From: Micromonospora globbae
GTDB lineage: Bacteria; Actinomycetota; Actinomycetes; Mycobacteriales; Micromonosporaceae
Direction: 5' to 3'
Assembly (NCBI RefSeq): GCF_003610785.1
Contig: NZ_RAQQ01000016.1
Coordinates: 1-64,000, forward strand
Length of the DNA: 64,000 nucleotides
Below the pieces are notes generated by a model. It saw only the letters and a program-made list of their open reading frames with translations. It was not told the origin of the DNA and did not search any database. The translations under genes were made by a program, and so were the position numbers. Shown piece by piece: positions 56,391-64,000 of the stretch. Every line of letters starts with the position of its first letter. Within the stretch, counting starts at the first letter, position 1.

Positions 56391-56467
56391 GGGGCGGTAG
56401 CTCAGCCGGTTAGAGCAGGGGACTCATAATCCCTCGGTCGCGGGTTCGAGTCCCGCCCGCCCCACCA
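56391..56467 (+). tRNA. tRNA with CAT anticodon (probably elongator Met)
   Basis: A 77-nt cloverleaf with encoded CCA: acceptor GGGGCGG/CCGCCCC, D-arm GCTCAGCCGGTTAGAGC, anticodon loop CTCATAA (anticodon 56425-56427) and T-arm GCGGGTTCGAGTCCCGC. CAU can be elongator Met or lysidine-modified Ile2. The lack of initiator features (no three G-C pairs in an initiator-type anticodon stem) excludes fMet; Met versus Ile2 is not fully resolved. Confidence 0.93.
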
Positions 56468-56665
56468 CGAAAAACGGCTGGTCAGGCGTGCCGACGGCGA
56501 CGCGGGAGCGCGTCAGGACCGACGCCCTCGGTCGGCACCGGGCACGGCAGCACGAGCTGCGGCAGGTCGAACGGTCGGAGGGCGGCCCTCCTCACCGGAC
56601 CGCCCTCCCGACCGGCTCCCGAACTCCCCGAACACCTGCTGACGTGCAAGACGACGCTCAGCGAA

Positions 56666-57601
56666 TCACGACGCCACCTGGAGGCCGCGGCGCCAGGTGG
56701 GGTGCTTCGGGTGCCAGCCCAGTTCGCGCTTGGCCTTGGCGTTGGACGCGCCGCGCAGTTCGGTCATGAGGACGACGCCGGCCTCTCCGGCGGCCAGCCG
56801 TCCGACGAACCGCGGCACGCGCAGCGGCTTCTTGGCGCCGAGCATCGCGGCCAGTTCCGGCAGCCACTCGGCGACCGGGGCGGGGTCGTCGTCGACGATG
56901 TTGTAGACACCGCGGCCGCCCTTCTCCACGGCCGCGACCGTGGCCTCGGCGGCGTCGGCGACGTGGACGAAGGACCACACCCCGCCGCCGTCGCCGACGA
57001 TCGGGAACTTGCGCCTGCGGATCATCTCGAGCTGCTGTGAGCCCGGCGCCATGGAGGTGCCGGGACCGTAGAACGCCCCGTAGCGCAGGACGATCCCTTC
57101 GACCCAGGTGGCGCCCAGCACGGCCTTCTCCAGGTGCTCGACCGCGGCGATCATCGAGGCCATCTCGGCGACCGGCGAGCGGTCCAGCGGGTCCTGTTCG
57201 GTCTTGACCGGCCCGCCGGTCCGCGTGTAGGTGAACGCGCCGTTGCTCTGGGCGACGAACCGTCGTACTCCGGTGGCGCGTGCGGCCGCGAGCAGGTTGT
57301 CGGTGCCCTCGGTGCGCAGCCGGTCGGTGGCCGCGAAGCTGCGCGCGAAGTGCCGGGTGTCGATGTGCCCGATGGCGGTCAGCTGGTTGACGATCACCTC
57401 GGGGGCCGCCTGGCGCACGGCCGCCTCGACCTGGGCGCGGTCCAGCGCGTCGGCGACGACCGGTACGGCGCCCAGCTGCGATGCCCTGGCCTTGCTGGAT
57501 TCGCTGCGGACCATGGCGAACACCTCGTGTCCCGCATCGACCAGCCGCGGCACCAGTTCCGTGCCCATCGCCCCGGTCGCTCCTGCCACCAGCACTCTCA
57601 T
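56666..57601 (-). CDS. NAD-dependent epimerase/dehydratase family protein
   Basis: An extended short-chain dehydrogenase, 311 residues. VLVAGATGAMGTELVPRLVDAG is the cofactor-binding start, VNQLTAIGHID and YGAFYGPGTSMAPG are later landmarks, and VWSFVHVADAAEATVAAVEKG is the substrate-side segment typical of the family. The usual YxxxK catalytic pair is not obvious, so it may be an atypical NmrA- or reductase-like member. It lies directly downstream of the ECF41 sigma gene. Epimerases or oxidoreductases next to ECF41 factors are their usual targets. Confidence 0.9.
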   Translation of the reverse strand: MRVLVAGATGAMGTELVPRLVDAGHEVFAMVRSESSKARASQLGAVPVVADALDRAQVEAAVRQAAPEVIVNQLTAIGHIDTRHFARSFAATDRLRTEGTDNLLAAARATGVRRFVAQSNGAFTYTRTGGPVKTEQDPLDRSPVAEMASMIAAVEHLEKAVLGATWVEGIVLRYGAFYGPGTSMAPGSQQLEMIRRRKFPIVGDGGGVWSFVHVADAAEATVAAVEKGGRGVYNIVDDDPAPVAEWLPELAAMLGAKKPLRVPRFVGRLAAGEAGVVLMTELRGASNAKAKRELGWHPKHPTWRRGLQVAS

Positions 57602-57687
57602 CGTCGGCTCCCTTGCTGTCCGGTTCGGATCTGCCACTTGAACCGGATGGCCCGCCGATCCCTGACAGGAGGCGAGGGTGACGCGCG

Positions 57688-58629
57688 TCATAGCACGAGC
57701 AGGGGCTCCCCGTGGTGGGTCGCCGCCCACTGTGCGGTCGCGCGTTCGAGCTTGTCGGGGTTCGCCTGCGTACGGCAGGCAGTGATGCCCTCGGCGGTGA
57801 CCTCCAGGCACATGATGGCGACGACCCGCCCTTCCACGACGGCCACGACGGCGGGTTCGCCGTTGGCGGCCCAGGCGTAGAGCTCGGGCGAGCCGCCGAC
57901 GATGGCGCGCTTGGCCTGGGCGGGCGTGAACAGTGCGCGCACGAACGTCGCGACCGCGACGGCGCCCTCGAACGCCCTGGTGCGTGCCGGCACCTTCCCA
58001 CCGCCGTCGCCGACGGAGATGGCGTCCTTGGTGAGCAGGCGCACGAGTTCGTCGGTCCGGCCACTGGTGGCGGCCGCGAGGAACTCCTCGACGATCCGCC
58101 GGGCGGCGGACTGGTCGATCTCGGTGCGGGCCTTGCCGTACGCGACGTGCTTCTTGGCGCGGTGGAAGATCTGCTGGCTGGCGGCCTCGGTGATGTCGAG
58201 GATCTCGGCGATCTCCCGGTGCGGGTAGTCGAAGGCCTCCCGCAGCACGTACACGGCCCGCTCGTTGGGGGACAGACGCTCCATGAGGGTGAGGACCGCG
58301 TACGACACGGATTCGCGCTGCTCGGCGGTGTCGGCCGGGCCGAGCATCGGGTCCCCCGCGAGCAGCGGCTCGGGGAGCCAGCGGCCGACGTAGGTCTCGC
58401 GGCGGGCCCGCGCGGAGGTGAGCTGGTTGAGGCACAGGTTGGTGAGTACCTTCGTGAGCCAGGCCTCGGGGACCTCGACGTGGTCGACGTCGGCGGCCTG
58501 CCAGCGCAGGAACGTCTCCTGCACCACGTCCTCCGCCTCGTCCGCGGACCCGAGGAGGCGGTAGGCGATGGCCTCCAGACGGCGCCTCGACAGCTCGAAT
58601 CGGGCGACGTCGTCCGCGGTCAGAGGCAT
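57688..58629 (-). CDS. sigJ: ECF41-type RNA polymerase sigma factor (SigJ-like)
   Basis: A 313-residue sigma factor. Region 2 is AIAYRLLGSADEAEDVVQET, and region 4 is ERAVYVLREAFDYPHREIAEI with TEAASQQIFHRAKK. A ~130-residue SnoaL-like C-terminal domain carries the ECF41 hallmarks DGGGKV and NPDKL, plus WLPEPL between the sigma regions. In ECF41 factors this extension controls activity in place of an anti-sigma protein, and no anti-sigma gene is seen here. Targets are usually carboxymuconolactone-decarboxylase, oxidoreductase or epimerase genes. An epimerase lies downstream and a decarboxylase-like gene is 3 kb away. Confidence 0.95.
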   Translation of the reverse strand: MPLTADDVARFELSRRRLEAIAYRLLGSADEAEDVVQETFLRWQAADVDHVEVPEAWLTKVLTNLCLNQLTSARARRETYVGRWLPEPLLAGDPMLGPADTAEQRESVSYAVLTLMERLSPNERAVYVLREAFDYPHREIAEILDITEAASQQIFHRAKKHVAYGKARTEIDQSAARRIVEEFLAAATSGRTDELVRLLTKDAISVGDGGGKVPARTRAFEGAVAVATFVRALFTPAQAKRAIVGGSPELYAWAANGEPAVVAVVEGRVVAIMCLEVTAEGITACRTQANPDKLERATAQWAATHHGEPLLVL

Positions 58630-58727
58630 GACCTGATCCTATTTCCCGCAACGCCTCCCGCCCCAGGCGGAGACCCCCACGCCGGCGGTACCCGGCCCCG
58701 ACGTCGGTCGCGGCACCGCACGCCGGC

Positions 58728-58758
58728 TTGACCCTCACGCCGCGTGAGGCAGGAGGGT
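58728..58758 (+). promoter_or_regulatory. MerR-type promoter/operator
   Basis: TTGACC (58728-58733) is a -35 element immediately joined to the palindrome CCTCACG-CCG-CGTGAGG (58733-58749), with the -10 near GAGGGT (58753-58758). A long ~19-bp spacer with an internal palindrome is the mark of MerR-activated promoters. It precedes the VOC-MerR gene pair, so autoregulation is likely. Confidence 0.8.
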
Positions 58759-58765
58759 GGGGCAC

Positions 58766-59296
58766 ATGAGCGACTACTACAACGCTTTCGAGATCAGCCC
58801 CGTGCCCACTCCCGGCCCGGACGCTGTCGCGCCGGAGCCGTTCCGGGGCATCTACGGAATGCCCGCGTTCGTGCGGATCCCCACCGCCGACCTGGCGGCG
58901 TCGGTGGAGTTCTGGACTCGCGGGCTCGGGTTCATCGAGCTGTTCGGCACCGACCAGGTGGTGCATCTGCGCCGGTGGGCGTTCCAGGACGTGCTCCTCG
59001 TCCCGGCGGCGAGCGTTCCGGAGCAGACGCCGGCGTTGAGCGTCAGTTTCTCCTGCGTGCTCAATCAGGTCGACGGCATCGTCGAGGCCTGTCGTGCGCT
59101 GCGCCCGAACTCGGTCGACGGCCCACGGGACACTCCCTGGAACACCCGGGACGTGGAAGTGATCACTCCGGAGAACGCGCGGATCGTCTTCACCGCGGCG
59201 AAGCCGTGGGATCCGGCCAGCCGGGAGGCGCGCGACCTCGCCGCCGTCGGGATCACCCACCCGGACGCCCGCGGCGACAATGGGGAGCATGCCTAA
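58766..59296 (+). CDS. VOC-superfamily protein
   Basis: A 176-residue glyoxalase/bleomycin-resistance-fold protein. It opens with a ~30-residue leader (SDYYNAFEISPVPTPGPD), then MPAFVRIPTADLAASVEFWT, GLGFIELFGTDQVVHLRRW, and the second half VDGIVEACRALRPNSVDGP with ITPENARIVFTAAKPWDP. In TipA-like systems the neighbouring effector gene often binds the inducing drug. ATG 58766 has GGAGG at 58752-58756; GTG 58757 is in frame but closer to it. The MerR gene overlaps its end by 17 nt. Confidence 0.88.
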   Translation: MSDYYNAFEISPVPTPGPDAVAPEPFRGIYGMPAFVRIPTADLAASVEFWTRGLGFIELFGTDQVVHLRRWAFQDVLLVPAASVPEQTPALSVSFSCVLNQVDGIVEACRALRPNSVDGPRDTPWNTRDVEVITPENARIVFTAAKPWDPASREARDLAAVGITHPDARGDNGEHA

Positions 59297-60095
59297 TGCC
59301 GCTGACGCCGATGGCCTGACCGTCGGTCAGGTCTCGACGCGTCTGGGCGTGACGGTCCGCGCGCTGCACCACTGGGACGACATCGGTCTGGCACGGCCGT
59401 CGCTGCGTACGGCGGCCGGATACCGGCTCTACACCGCCGGCGACCTGGAACGCCTGCACCGCATCGTCGTCTACCGGGAGATCGGCCTCGGCCTGGAGAG
59501 GATCCGGGCCGTCCTGGACGACCCGACCGCAGACGTGCTCGGCGCCCTGCGCGCGCAGCGCACCCAGGTTGCCCAACGGATCGACCGCCTCCGGCAGCTC
59601 AGCGTCGGGCTGGACCGGATGATCGACGCCCACGAGCGCGGCCTGCTGCTGACCGCCGAGCAGCAGGCCGCGATCTTCGGCCCCGAGTGGAACGCGGACC
59701 AGCACGCGCAGGCCCGTCAGCGCTACGGAGACACGGCGCAGTGGCAGCAGTACGCCGAACGCTCCGCCTCGCGCAGTACCGAGGAATGGCAGGCCGTCGC
59801 CGACGCCGTTGCCGACCTCGACCGTGCCCTCGGGTACGCGGTCGACGCCGGTGTGACCCCTGGCAGCCCGGAAGCGGATCACCTCGTCGAGCGGCACCGC
59901 GAGCTGTTCAGTTCGTCGTACTTCCCCCTCACGAGGCAGATGCAGGTCTGTCTCGGCCGCATGTTCGAGGCCGATCCGGCCTTCGCCGCCCACTACGACG
60001 GCATCCGCGCCGGCCTTGCCACGTGGTTCCGTCGCAGCATCGACGCCAGCGCCCGCGCCCACGGCATCGACCCCGACACGGCCACCTGGCAGTAG
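59280..60095 (+). CDS. MerR-family regulator with TipAS-type ligand domain
   Basis: A 271-residue activator. The N-terminal MerR HTH is LTVGQVSTRLGVTVRALHHW with DDIGLARPSLRTAAGYRLYT, followed by a coiled-coil dimerisation helix (RIDRLRQLSVGLDRMIDAHE). The C-terminal TipAS/antibiotic-recognition domain shows QWQQYAERSASRSTEEWQAV, VERHRELFSSSYFPL and the family ending YDGIRAGLATWFRRSIDA. It probably binds a peptide antibiotic or similar ligand and activates 58728. Start ATG 59280 overlaps the VOC gene; ATG 59289 is also possible. Confidence 0.93.
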   Translation: MGSMPNAADADGLTVGQVSTRLGVTVRALHHWDDIGLARPSLRTAAGYRLYTAGDLERLHRIVVYREIGLGLERIRAVLDDPTADVLGALRAQRTQVAQRIDRLRQLSVGLDRMIDAHERGLLLTAEQQAAIFGPEWNADQHAQARQRYGDTAQWQQYAERSASRSTEEWQAVADAVADLDRALGYAVDAGVTPGSPEADHLVERHRELFSSSYFPLTRQMQVCLGRMFEADPAFAAHYDGIRAGLATWFRRSIDASARAHGIDPDTATWQ

Positions 60096-60144
60096 AGCAC
60101 CGGCCGGGCGCCGCCGACGAGGCGCGGCGCCGGGACGATCGCCG

Positions 60145-60288
60145 CCCACCCGCCCACCCGCCCCCGCCCCGCCCCGGCCCCGCCCCGGCCCCGCCCGCCC
60201 CGGCCCCGCCCGCCCCGTCGATCTTGCAGTTTGTGCCCTTGAAATGACCCATCTATCCCCTTTCGCCGGGGCAGGAAGTGCAAGATCG
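60145..60288. repeat. C-rich microsatellite and GATCTTGCA palindrome, copy D
   Basis: A CCCCG/GCCCC-type C-rich tract (about 60145-60218) runs into the palindrome. CGATCTTGCA (60219-60228) and TGCAAGATCG (60279-60288) are its ends. The centre is the reverse complement of copies B and C. It lies immediately before the truncated aldehyde dehydrogenase. Confidence 0.85.
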
Positions 60289-60349
60289 CGGGGAGGGTTG
60301 GGCGCGGGGAGGGGTGGGCGCGGACAGCGGCTCCGCCGAGGTCGGGCGG

Positions 60350-60969
60350 ACCATGGGGTCGGATTCGTCAACAGCGGGCAGGCGTGCACCGCCGGCACCC
60401 GCATCCTCGTCCAGGAGAACCAGCTCGACGACGTCCTCGCGCTCATCGCCAGGAAGGTGGCGACCGACCACCCCGTCGGTGACCCGCGCGACCCGGCGAT
60501 CCGCATCGGGCCGATGGTGAGCCAGCGGCAGTGGGAACGGGTCCAGTCCTACATCCACCGTGGCCTTGCGGAAGGCGCCCGCATCGTGGTGGGCGGACCC
60601 GGTCGTCCCGACGGACTCCCCGACGGCTACTACGTGCGGCCGACGGTGTTCGCCGACGTCACCAACGACATGACGATCGCCCGGGAGGAGATCTTCGGAC
60701 CGGTCCTGTCGGTCATCACCTACCGCGACGAGGACCACGCCGTCGAGATCGCCAACGACACCACCTACGGCCTGCACGCCTACGTGTTCTCCGGCGACCC
60801 GGCGCGGGCACGCCGCGTCGCGTCCCGCCTGGAGGCGGGCCGGGTGTCGGTCAACGGCGGGTACGAGCCGCTGTCCCCGTTCGGAGGGTTCAAGCAGTCG
60901 GGCCTCGGGCGGGAGTACGGCAGCTTCGGCCTCGAAGGCTTCCTGGAGCCCCGGTCCGTGATGCGGTGA
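60350..60969 (+). pseudogene. Aldehyde dehydrogenase, C-terminal remnant
   Basis: Only about the last 205 residues of an NAD-dependent aldehyde dehydrogenase are present. It starts at GVGFVNSGQACTAGTRILV, which holds the catalytic Cys, and continues through EEIFGPVLSVITYRDEDHAV, YGLHAYVFSGDPARA and FGGFKQSGLGREYG to a normal end. About 270 N-terminal residues with the cofactor-binding fold and general-base Glu are missing. No start codon with a ribosome site fits. Upstream DNA is a C-rich tract and a palindromic repeat, so a deletion or rearrangement removed the 5' part. The remaining frame is intact, suggesting a recent event. Confidence 0.9.
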
Positions 60970-60972
60970 CGG

Positions 60973-61033
60973 GCGCGGCCGGACCCCGTGGCTGGTGTGC
61001 GTCCGCACCTCCAGCACGGGGTCCCGGCCGCGC
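60973..61033. terminator. Large bidirectional hairpin
   Basis: GCGCGGCCGGACCCCGTG (60973-60990) pairs with CACGGGGTCCCGGCCGCGC (61015-61033) with one bulged G. An inner GCTGG/CCAGC stem extends it. It fills the entire gap between the convergent aldehyde dehydrogenase remnant and the DUF1772 gene and can serve both. Confidence 0.85.
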
Positions 61034-61531
61034 TCAGCGGACGGCGAGGCCCGTCCGCGGGCTGCCCGCCGGGCCCCGTCGTGCCGCGTTGACGAGGACG
61101 ACCAGCAGGAGAAAGGCGGCGACGGCGGTAGTCGTACGGATGTCGTGGAAGACCTCCCAGCGCCGCAGGAGTTCGGCGTGATCGGGCGGGAGCGAAGCCG
61201 CCGACCACGTCTTGATCTTCCCGTTGATCGGGACGTTCCCGAAGCGGGTGACGAGCAGCGAGGTCAGCGCGAGCAGGCCGGCTCCGGCGGCGTACCACCG
61301 GGCCCTGGCCCGCATCGTGACGGCGAGCCAGAACGAGGTGAGCAGGCTCACCGCCATGAGCGCCTGCATGAAGATGCCGTTCATGCGCATGAGAGCCGTG
61401 CGGTACTGCAGGTGGACGTCCAGCGGGACCGCGTCGAAGGTCGGCACGACGGAGACGAGGGCATAGGCGAAGGCGCCGGCGAGCAGCCCGGTGGACAGCA
61501 GGGCGGAGCCCAGGGCGAGCCGGTCACGCAT
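61034..61531 (-). CDS. DUF1772 (anthrone-oxygenase-like) membrane protein
   Basis: A 165-residue protein with four membrane helices. It ends with the family block FGNVPINGKIKTW and LPPDHAELLRRWEVFHDIRT. The conserved N-P-I-N-x-x-I-x-x-W and H-x-x-R features are present. DUF1772 includes cofactor-free anthrone oxygenases, but most members are uncharacterised. ATG 61531 is chosen because it overlaps the upstream gene's stop by 8 nt (ATGCGTGA). A start at 61576 would add an Arg-rich leader with no ribosome site. It is last in the operon with the decarboxylase-like and MMPL genes. Confidence 0.88.
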   Translation of the reverse strand: MRDRLALGSALLSTGLLAGAFAYALVSVVPTFDAVPLDVHLQYRTALMRMNGIFMQALMAVSLLTSFWLAVTMRARARWYAAGAGLLALTSLLVTRFGNVPINGKIKTWSAASLPPDHAELLRRWEVFHDIRTTTAVAAFLLLVVLVNAARRGPAGSPRTGLAVR

Positions 61532-62543
61532 CCGCCGCTCCGGCGCCGCGCGCCGCGGCGAGGTCCGCCTCGACATGACCGACGGCGGTCATCGCGCCGT
61601 ACGCGAGCAGGTAGACGGTGCAGTGGTCGGAGTACCGCGGGTCGGTGGCCCGCCAGGCGGCGACCTGCTCGTCGGTGAGGGCTTCGGGAGCGAGGCCGGC
61701 GAGGATGGCGACGCGCGCCCCCGTCTGGTCCCGCTCGGTCAGTGTCGCGAGCGGCGCGTCGAGTCGGTCGACGTCCGCCGTACGACGGCCTCGATGCGAA
61801 GCGACGACCTCCTGCACGACGTCGCGCGCCGCCTCGCTGAGCAGTCCGGCTCCCTGCCGGGAGACCGCGGCGAGGGTGGCGTACGCCCGGCCCACCGGTG
61901 CGTCACCCGCCCACTCCGGCACCCGTCCCCTGGGCAGGCCGGCCAGCAGGGACAGGCTGGCACCGGGGGTCCGAGCGCGCTCCCACCGTCGGAACACCGG
62001 GGCTCCCTCGAAGGCGGGCTCGTCGGCGGGGTCCAGGGTGCCGGGAGTGAGCCCCGGAGGGAGCATGGCGAGCACCATGCGGTTGATGAAGTGGCTGAAC
62101 AGCGCCGTGCCGACGTACTCGGCCACCGGCTCGCCCGGCAGCGGCGCGGGCGCCCCGGCGGTGGCGGTCGACCGGGCCCAGCCCAGCAGCGCGTCGAGCC
62201 GGGCGTCGGCGAGCGGTTCGCCCTGTTCGATGGCGTCGGCCAGCTCCGGCCGACCGAGCAGCCGCAGGGCGCCCAGCCAGGCGAGGGTGTCGTAGTCGCA
62301 GCGGTTCGCCTGGGACACGCCGAGCGCCACCAGCGTCTTGTCGAGGACGGGAGCGGTGCCGACGAACTGCGCCTCGCGGTTGAGCACCCATCCGGCGGCC
62401 AGGATCTCCGGTGCGGGGGAGGTCATCCGGACCGCGGGACCGATGCTGCTCGCCTCGGCGTCGACCTGGTCGTAGACCCGGGCCACCAGGCCGCTGGCCT
62501 GCTCGGGAGCGACGGGGGTGACGTGCCGTACGTACGGTGACAT
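61524..62543 (-). CDS. Carboxymuconolactone decarboxylase/AhpD-fold-like protein
   Basis: A 339-residue all-helical protein with AhpD-type features. The opening is PEQASGLVARVYDQVDAEAS, followed by APEILAAGWVLNREAQFVGT and LVALGVSQANRCDYDTLAW. The C-x-x-C redox pair of AhpD is reduced to one Cys (CDYD), so classic peroxidase chemistry is unlikely. The chain is about twice the single-domain length, with a second similar helical half. ATG 62543 follows TTGGAGGACAC. It couples to DUF1772 downstream and follows MMPL by 27 bp. It may be an ECF41 target. Confidence 0.8.
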   Translation of the reverse strand: MSPYVRHVTPVAPEQASGLVARVYDQVDAEASSIGPAVRMTSPAPEILAAGWVLNREAQFVGTAPVLDKTLVALGVSQANRCDYDTLAWLGALRLLGRPELADAIEQGEPLADARLDALLGWARSTATAGAPAPLPGEPVAEYVGTALFSHFINRMVLAMLPPGLTPGTLDPADEPAFEGAPVFRRWERARTPGASLSLLAGLPRGRVPEWAGDAPVGRAYATLAAVSRQGAGLLSEAARDVVQEVVASHRGRRTADVDRLDAPLATLTERDQTGARVAILAGLAPEALTDEQVAAWRATDPRYSDHCTVYLLAYGAMTAVGHVEADLAAARGAGAADA

Positions 62544-62570
62544 GGTGTGTCCTCCAAGGGGTTACGGGAG

Positions 62571-64000
62571 CTACGGACGACCCGCGAGTTCGGCGCGGGT
62601 GTCGGTGGTCGGGGCCGCCGTGGCGGGAGGCCAGGGATCCGGCCGGGCCATCAGCACACGGGCCAGTGCTGCGGGGAACCACCAGCTGGCCCTGCCGAGC
62701 AGGGCGACGAGCGCGGGCGTCAGCAGCCCTCGTACGACGGTGGCGTCGATGATGATGCCCGCCGCGAGCGCCGTGGCGAAGATCCTCACATCCGTGATCG
62801 GGATGGTGGACAGGGCCGTGAAGGCCAGGAAGAGGATGAGCGCGGCGGAGGTCACCAGTCGGCCGGTGCGGCTGATGCCGGTGACCGTCGCGGCCGCCGT
62901 GCTGTCCCGCCCTCCCTGTCGGGTCAGGTCGAGGTGCGCCTCACGGATGCGGTGCAGGATGAACACCTCGTAGTCCATGGACAGGCCGAAGAGGAACGCG
63001 AAGACCGCCATCGGGACCCAGATGGTGATCGCGCCGGTGGCGGGTGTGTCGAAGAGCGCGTCGCTGCCGTACCCCTGCTGCCAGATGAGCACCACGGCGC
63101 CGTAGGCGGCGGCGGTGGACAGCCCGTTCAGGACCAGGGCCTTCAGCGGGAGCAGCACCGATCGCAGGGTGCGGGCGAGGACGAGGAAGGTGAGCAGCGC
63201 GACCACGGCGAGGATGAGCGGCAGGGAGCCGTAGACGGCGTCGACGAAGTCGGTGTCCAGCGGGGCGCCGCCGCCGGCGAGGGTGCCGGGTTGGGAACGT
63301 GCGCTCGCGATGACCTCGGCCACCGCGTCGCGTCCCGCGTCGTCGGCCGGATCGTGGACGGTCCAGACGTCGATCACGTGCATGTCCGCCGTCGACCAGT
63401 CCGCGGGCGCGGCCACTCCGGCGACGCCGTCGACGCTCCGCAGCCGGTTCGCCGTCGCCGCCGGGTCGGCCGTGGTCAGCACCTCCACCGGCCGGGCGAT
63501 GCCCGCGCCGAATCCGGCCTCGACGAGCTGGGCGTACACGGCGGCGGGCCGACCGCCGTGGCCGAGGGTGCTGGTGTCCGGCTGACCCAGGCGGATGGTG
63601 AACGCCGGCGCGGCGAGGGCGAGCAGCAGTCCACCGCTCACCACGGCGGCGAGGACCGGGCGGCGGGTGGTGAGCCGGGCGATGCGCGTCCACAGCCGGC
63701 TGTCGGCGCGGTAGGCACGGCGTGGCCGGTCGAGCCATCCGCCGAGGGTGTGCAGCAGGACGGGCAGCAGGGTCAGGGCGACCGCGACGCTCACCAGCGG
63801 AATGAGCAGGCCGGCGTAGCCGACGCTGCGCAGGAACGGCACGGGCAGGACGACGAGTGCCGCCAGGGAGATCGCCACGGTGGCACCGCTCAGGGCGACC
63901 GCGTGCCCGGCGCTGGCGGCGGCGGCGACGATGGCGGCCCGGCGCTGCCCGGGGTCGGTCACATCGATCCGACTCCGTTCCTCACGCCAGCGGGTGACGA
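62571..64000 (-). CDS. MMPL family transporter, N terminus beyond window
   Basis: The C-terminal ~476 residues of an RND/MMPL exporter; the frame runs off the right edge. Seen are the end of the first half (VTRWREERSRIDVTDPGQRR, then AVALSGATVAISLAALVVLP), the second extracytoplasmic loop, and the second MMPL signature VFAFLFGLSMDYEVFILHRI with the proton-relay Asp-Tyr. IFATALAAGIIIDATVVRGL is the final helix pair. It is the first visible gene of an operon with the AhpD-like and DUF1772 genes. GTG 63962 is internal, not the start. Confidence 0.95.
   Translation of the reverse strand, partial: VTRWREERSRIDVTDPGQRRAAIVAAAASAGHAVALSGATVAISLAALVVLPVPFLRSVGYAGLLIPLVSVAVALTLLPVLLHTLGGWLDRPRRAYRADSRLWTRIARLTTRRPVLAAVVSGGLLLALAAPAFTIRLGQPDTSTLGHGGRPAAVYAQLVEAGFGAGIARPVEVLTTADPAATANRLRSVDGVAGVAAPADWSTADMHVIDVWTVHDPADDAGRDAVAEVIASARSQPGTLAGGGAPLDTDFVDAVYGSLPLILAVVALLTFLVLARTLRSVLLPLKALVLNGLSTAAAYGAVVLIWQQGYGSDALFDTPATGAITIWVPMAVFAFLFGLSMDYEVFILHRIREAHLDLTRQGGRDSTAAATVTGISRTGRLVTSAALILFLAFTALSTIPITDVRIFATALAAGIIIDATVVRGLLTPALVALLGRASWWFPAALARVLMARPDPWPPATAAPTTDTRAELAGRP

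Noticed and set aside
56488..56769. Plus-strand ORF after the CAT tRNA
   Set aside because: It has no ribosome site, overlaps the epimerase 3' end antisense, and its Arg/Pro-rich translation matches nothing.

Overview
The window is about 73% G+C actinobacterial chromosome, most likely Micromonospora or a close Micromonosporaceae relative. This rests on strong GC3 bias, many GTG/TTG starts, leaderless-looking promoters, an IdeR-type iron box, an ECF41 sigma factor, a TipA-type MerR regulator, and a repeated palindrome ending in GATCTTGCA/TGCAAGATC. There is no rRNA, CRISPR array, transposase, integrase or phage module. The tRNA genes are Asn(GTT) and a CAU tRNA.

Layout. 1-14.7 kb: a GH20 beta-hexosaminidase with a one-base frameshift, pyruvate phosphate dikinase, a VOC protein, dGTPase, an iron-box siderophore-interacting protein, a BCCT transporter, an ABC exporter with its own XRE regulator, and dnaG with its usual small neighbour. 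14.7-22 kb: a TAXI-type TRAP transporter (minus strand), a drug-type ABC exporter with two permeases, and a YihY membrane protein. 22-28.9 kb: a sugar operon (ROK regulator, ABC ATPase, RbsC-like permease, Tat lipoprotein binding protein, Gfo/Idh/MocA dehydrogenase). Its gene junctions carry tiny overlapping ORFs, two of them in an 80-bp perfect tandem duplication.

29.4-38 kb is the most interesting part: an eight-gene, mostly overlapping operon resembling the ebo/edb metabolite-traffic clusters. It has a UbiA-type prenyltransferase, a TIM-barrel isomerase, EboA, TatD-like EboB, EboE and a phosphodiesterase/phosphatase. It carries an inositol-phosphate synthase where cyanobacterial ebo clusters have a dehydroquinate-synthase-like cyclase, plus its own polyprenyl diphosphate synthase. 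I infer a prenylated cyclitol-type product whose identity is unknown.

38-50.7 kb: a secreted sugar-oxidation locus. It has a PQQ-type sugar dehydrogenase with PKD, carbohydrate-binding and ricin-lectin parts, a ThuA/DUF1080 protein with a nearly identical lectin cassette, two sugar isomerases, a second ROK regulator, and a 1125-residue protein that fuses ThuA to the dehydrogenase. Inverted repeats with a shared CRAAAGTY half-site lie upstream of the sugar-ABC ROK gene and of two genes here, suggesting one ROK regulon.

50.7-64 kb: a YtxH-like protein, the tRNAs, low-complexity DNA with three copies of the GATCTTGCA palindrome, an MMPL transporter and FAD oxidoreductase pair, an ECF41 sigma factor beside an epimerase, a VOC-MerR operon with a textbook MerR promoter, a 5'-truncated aldehyde dehydrogenase, and a DUF1772 / carboxymuconolactone-decarboxylase-like / MMPL operon that runs off the right edge.
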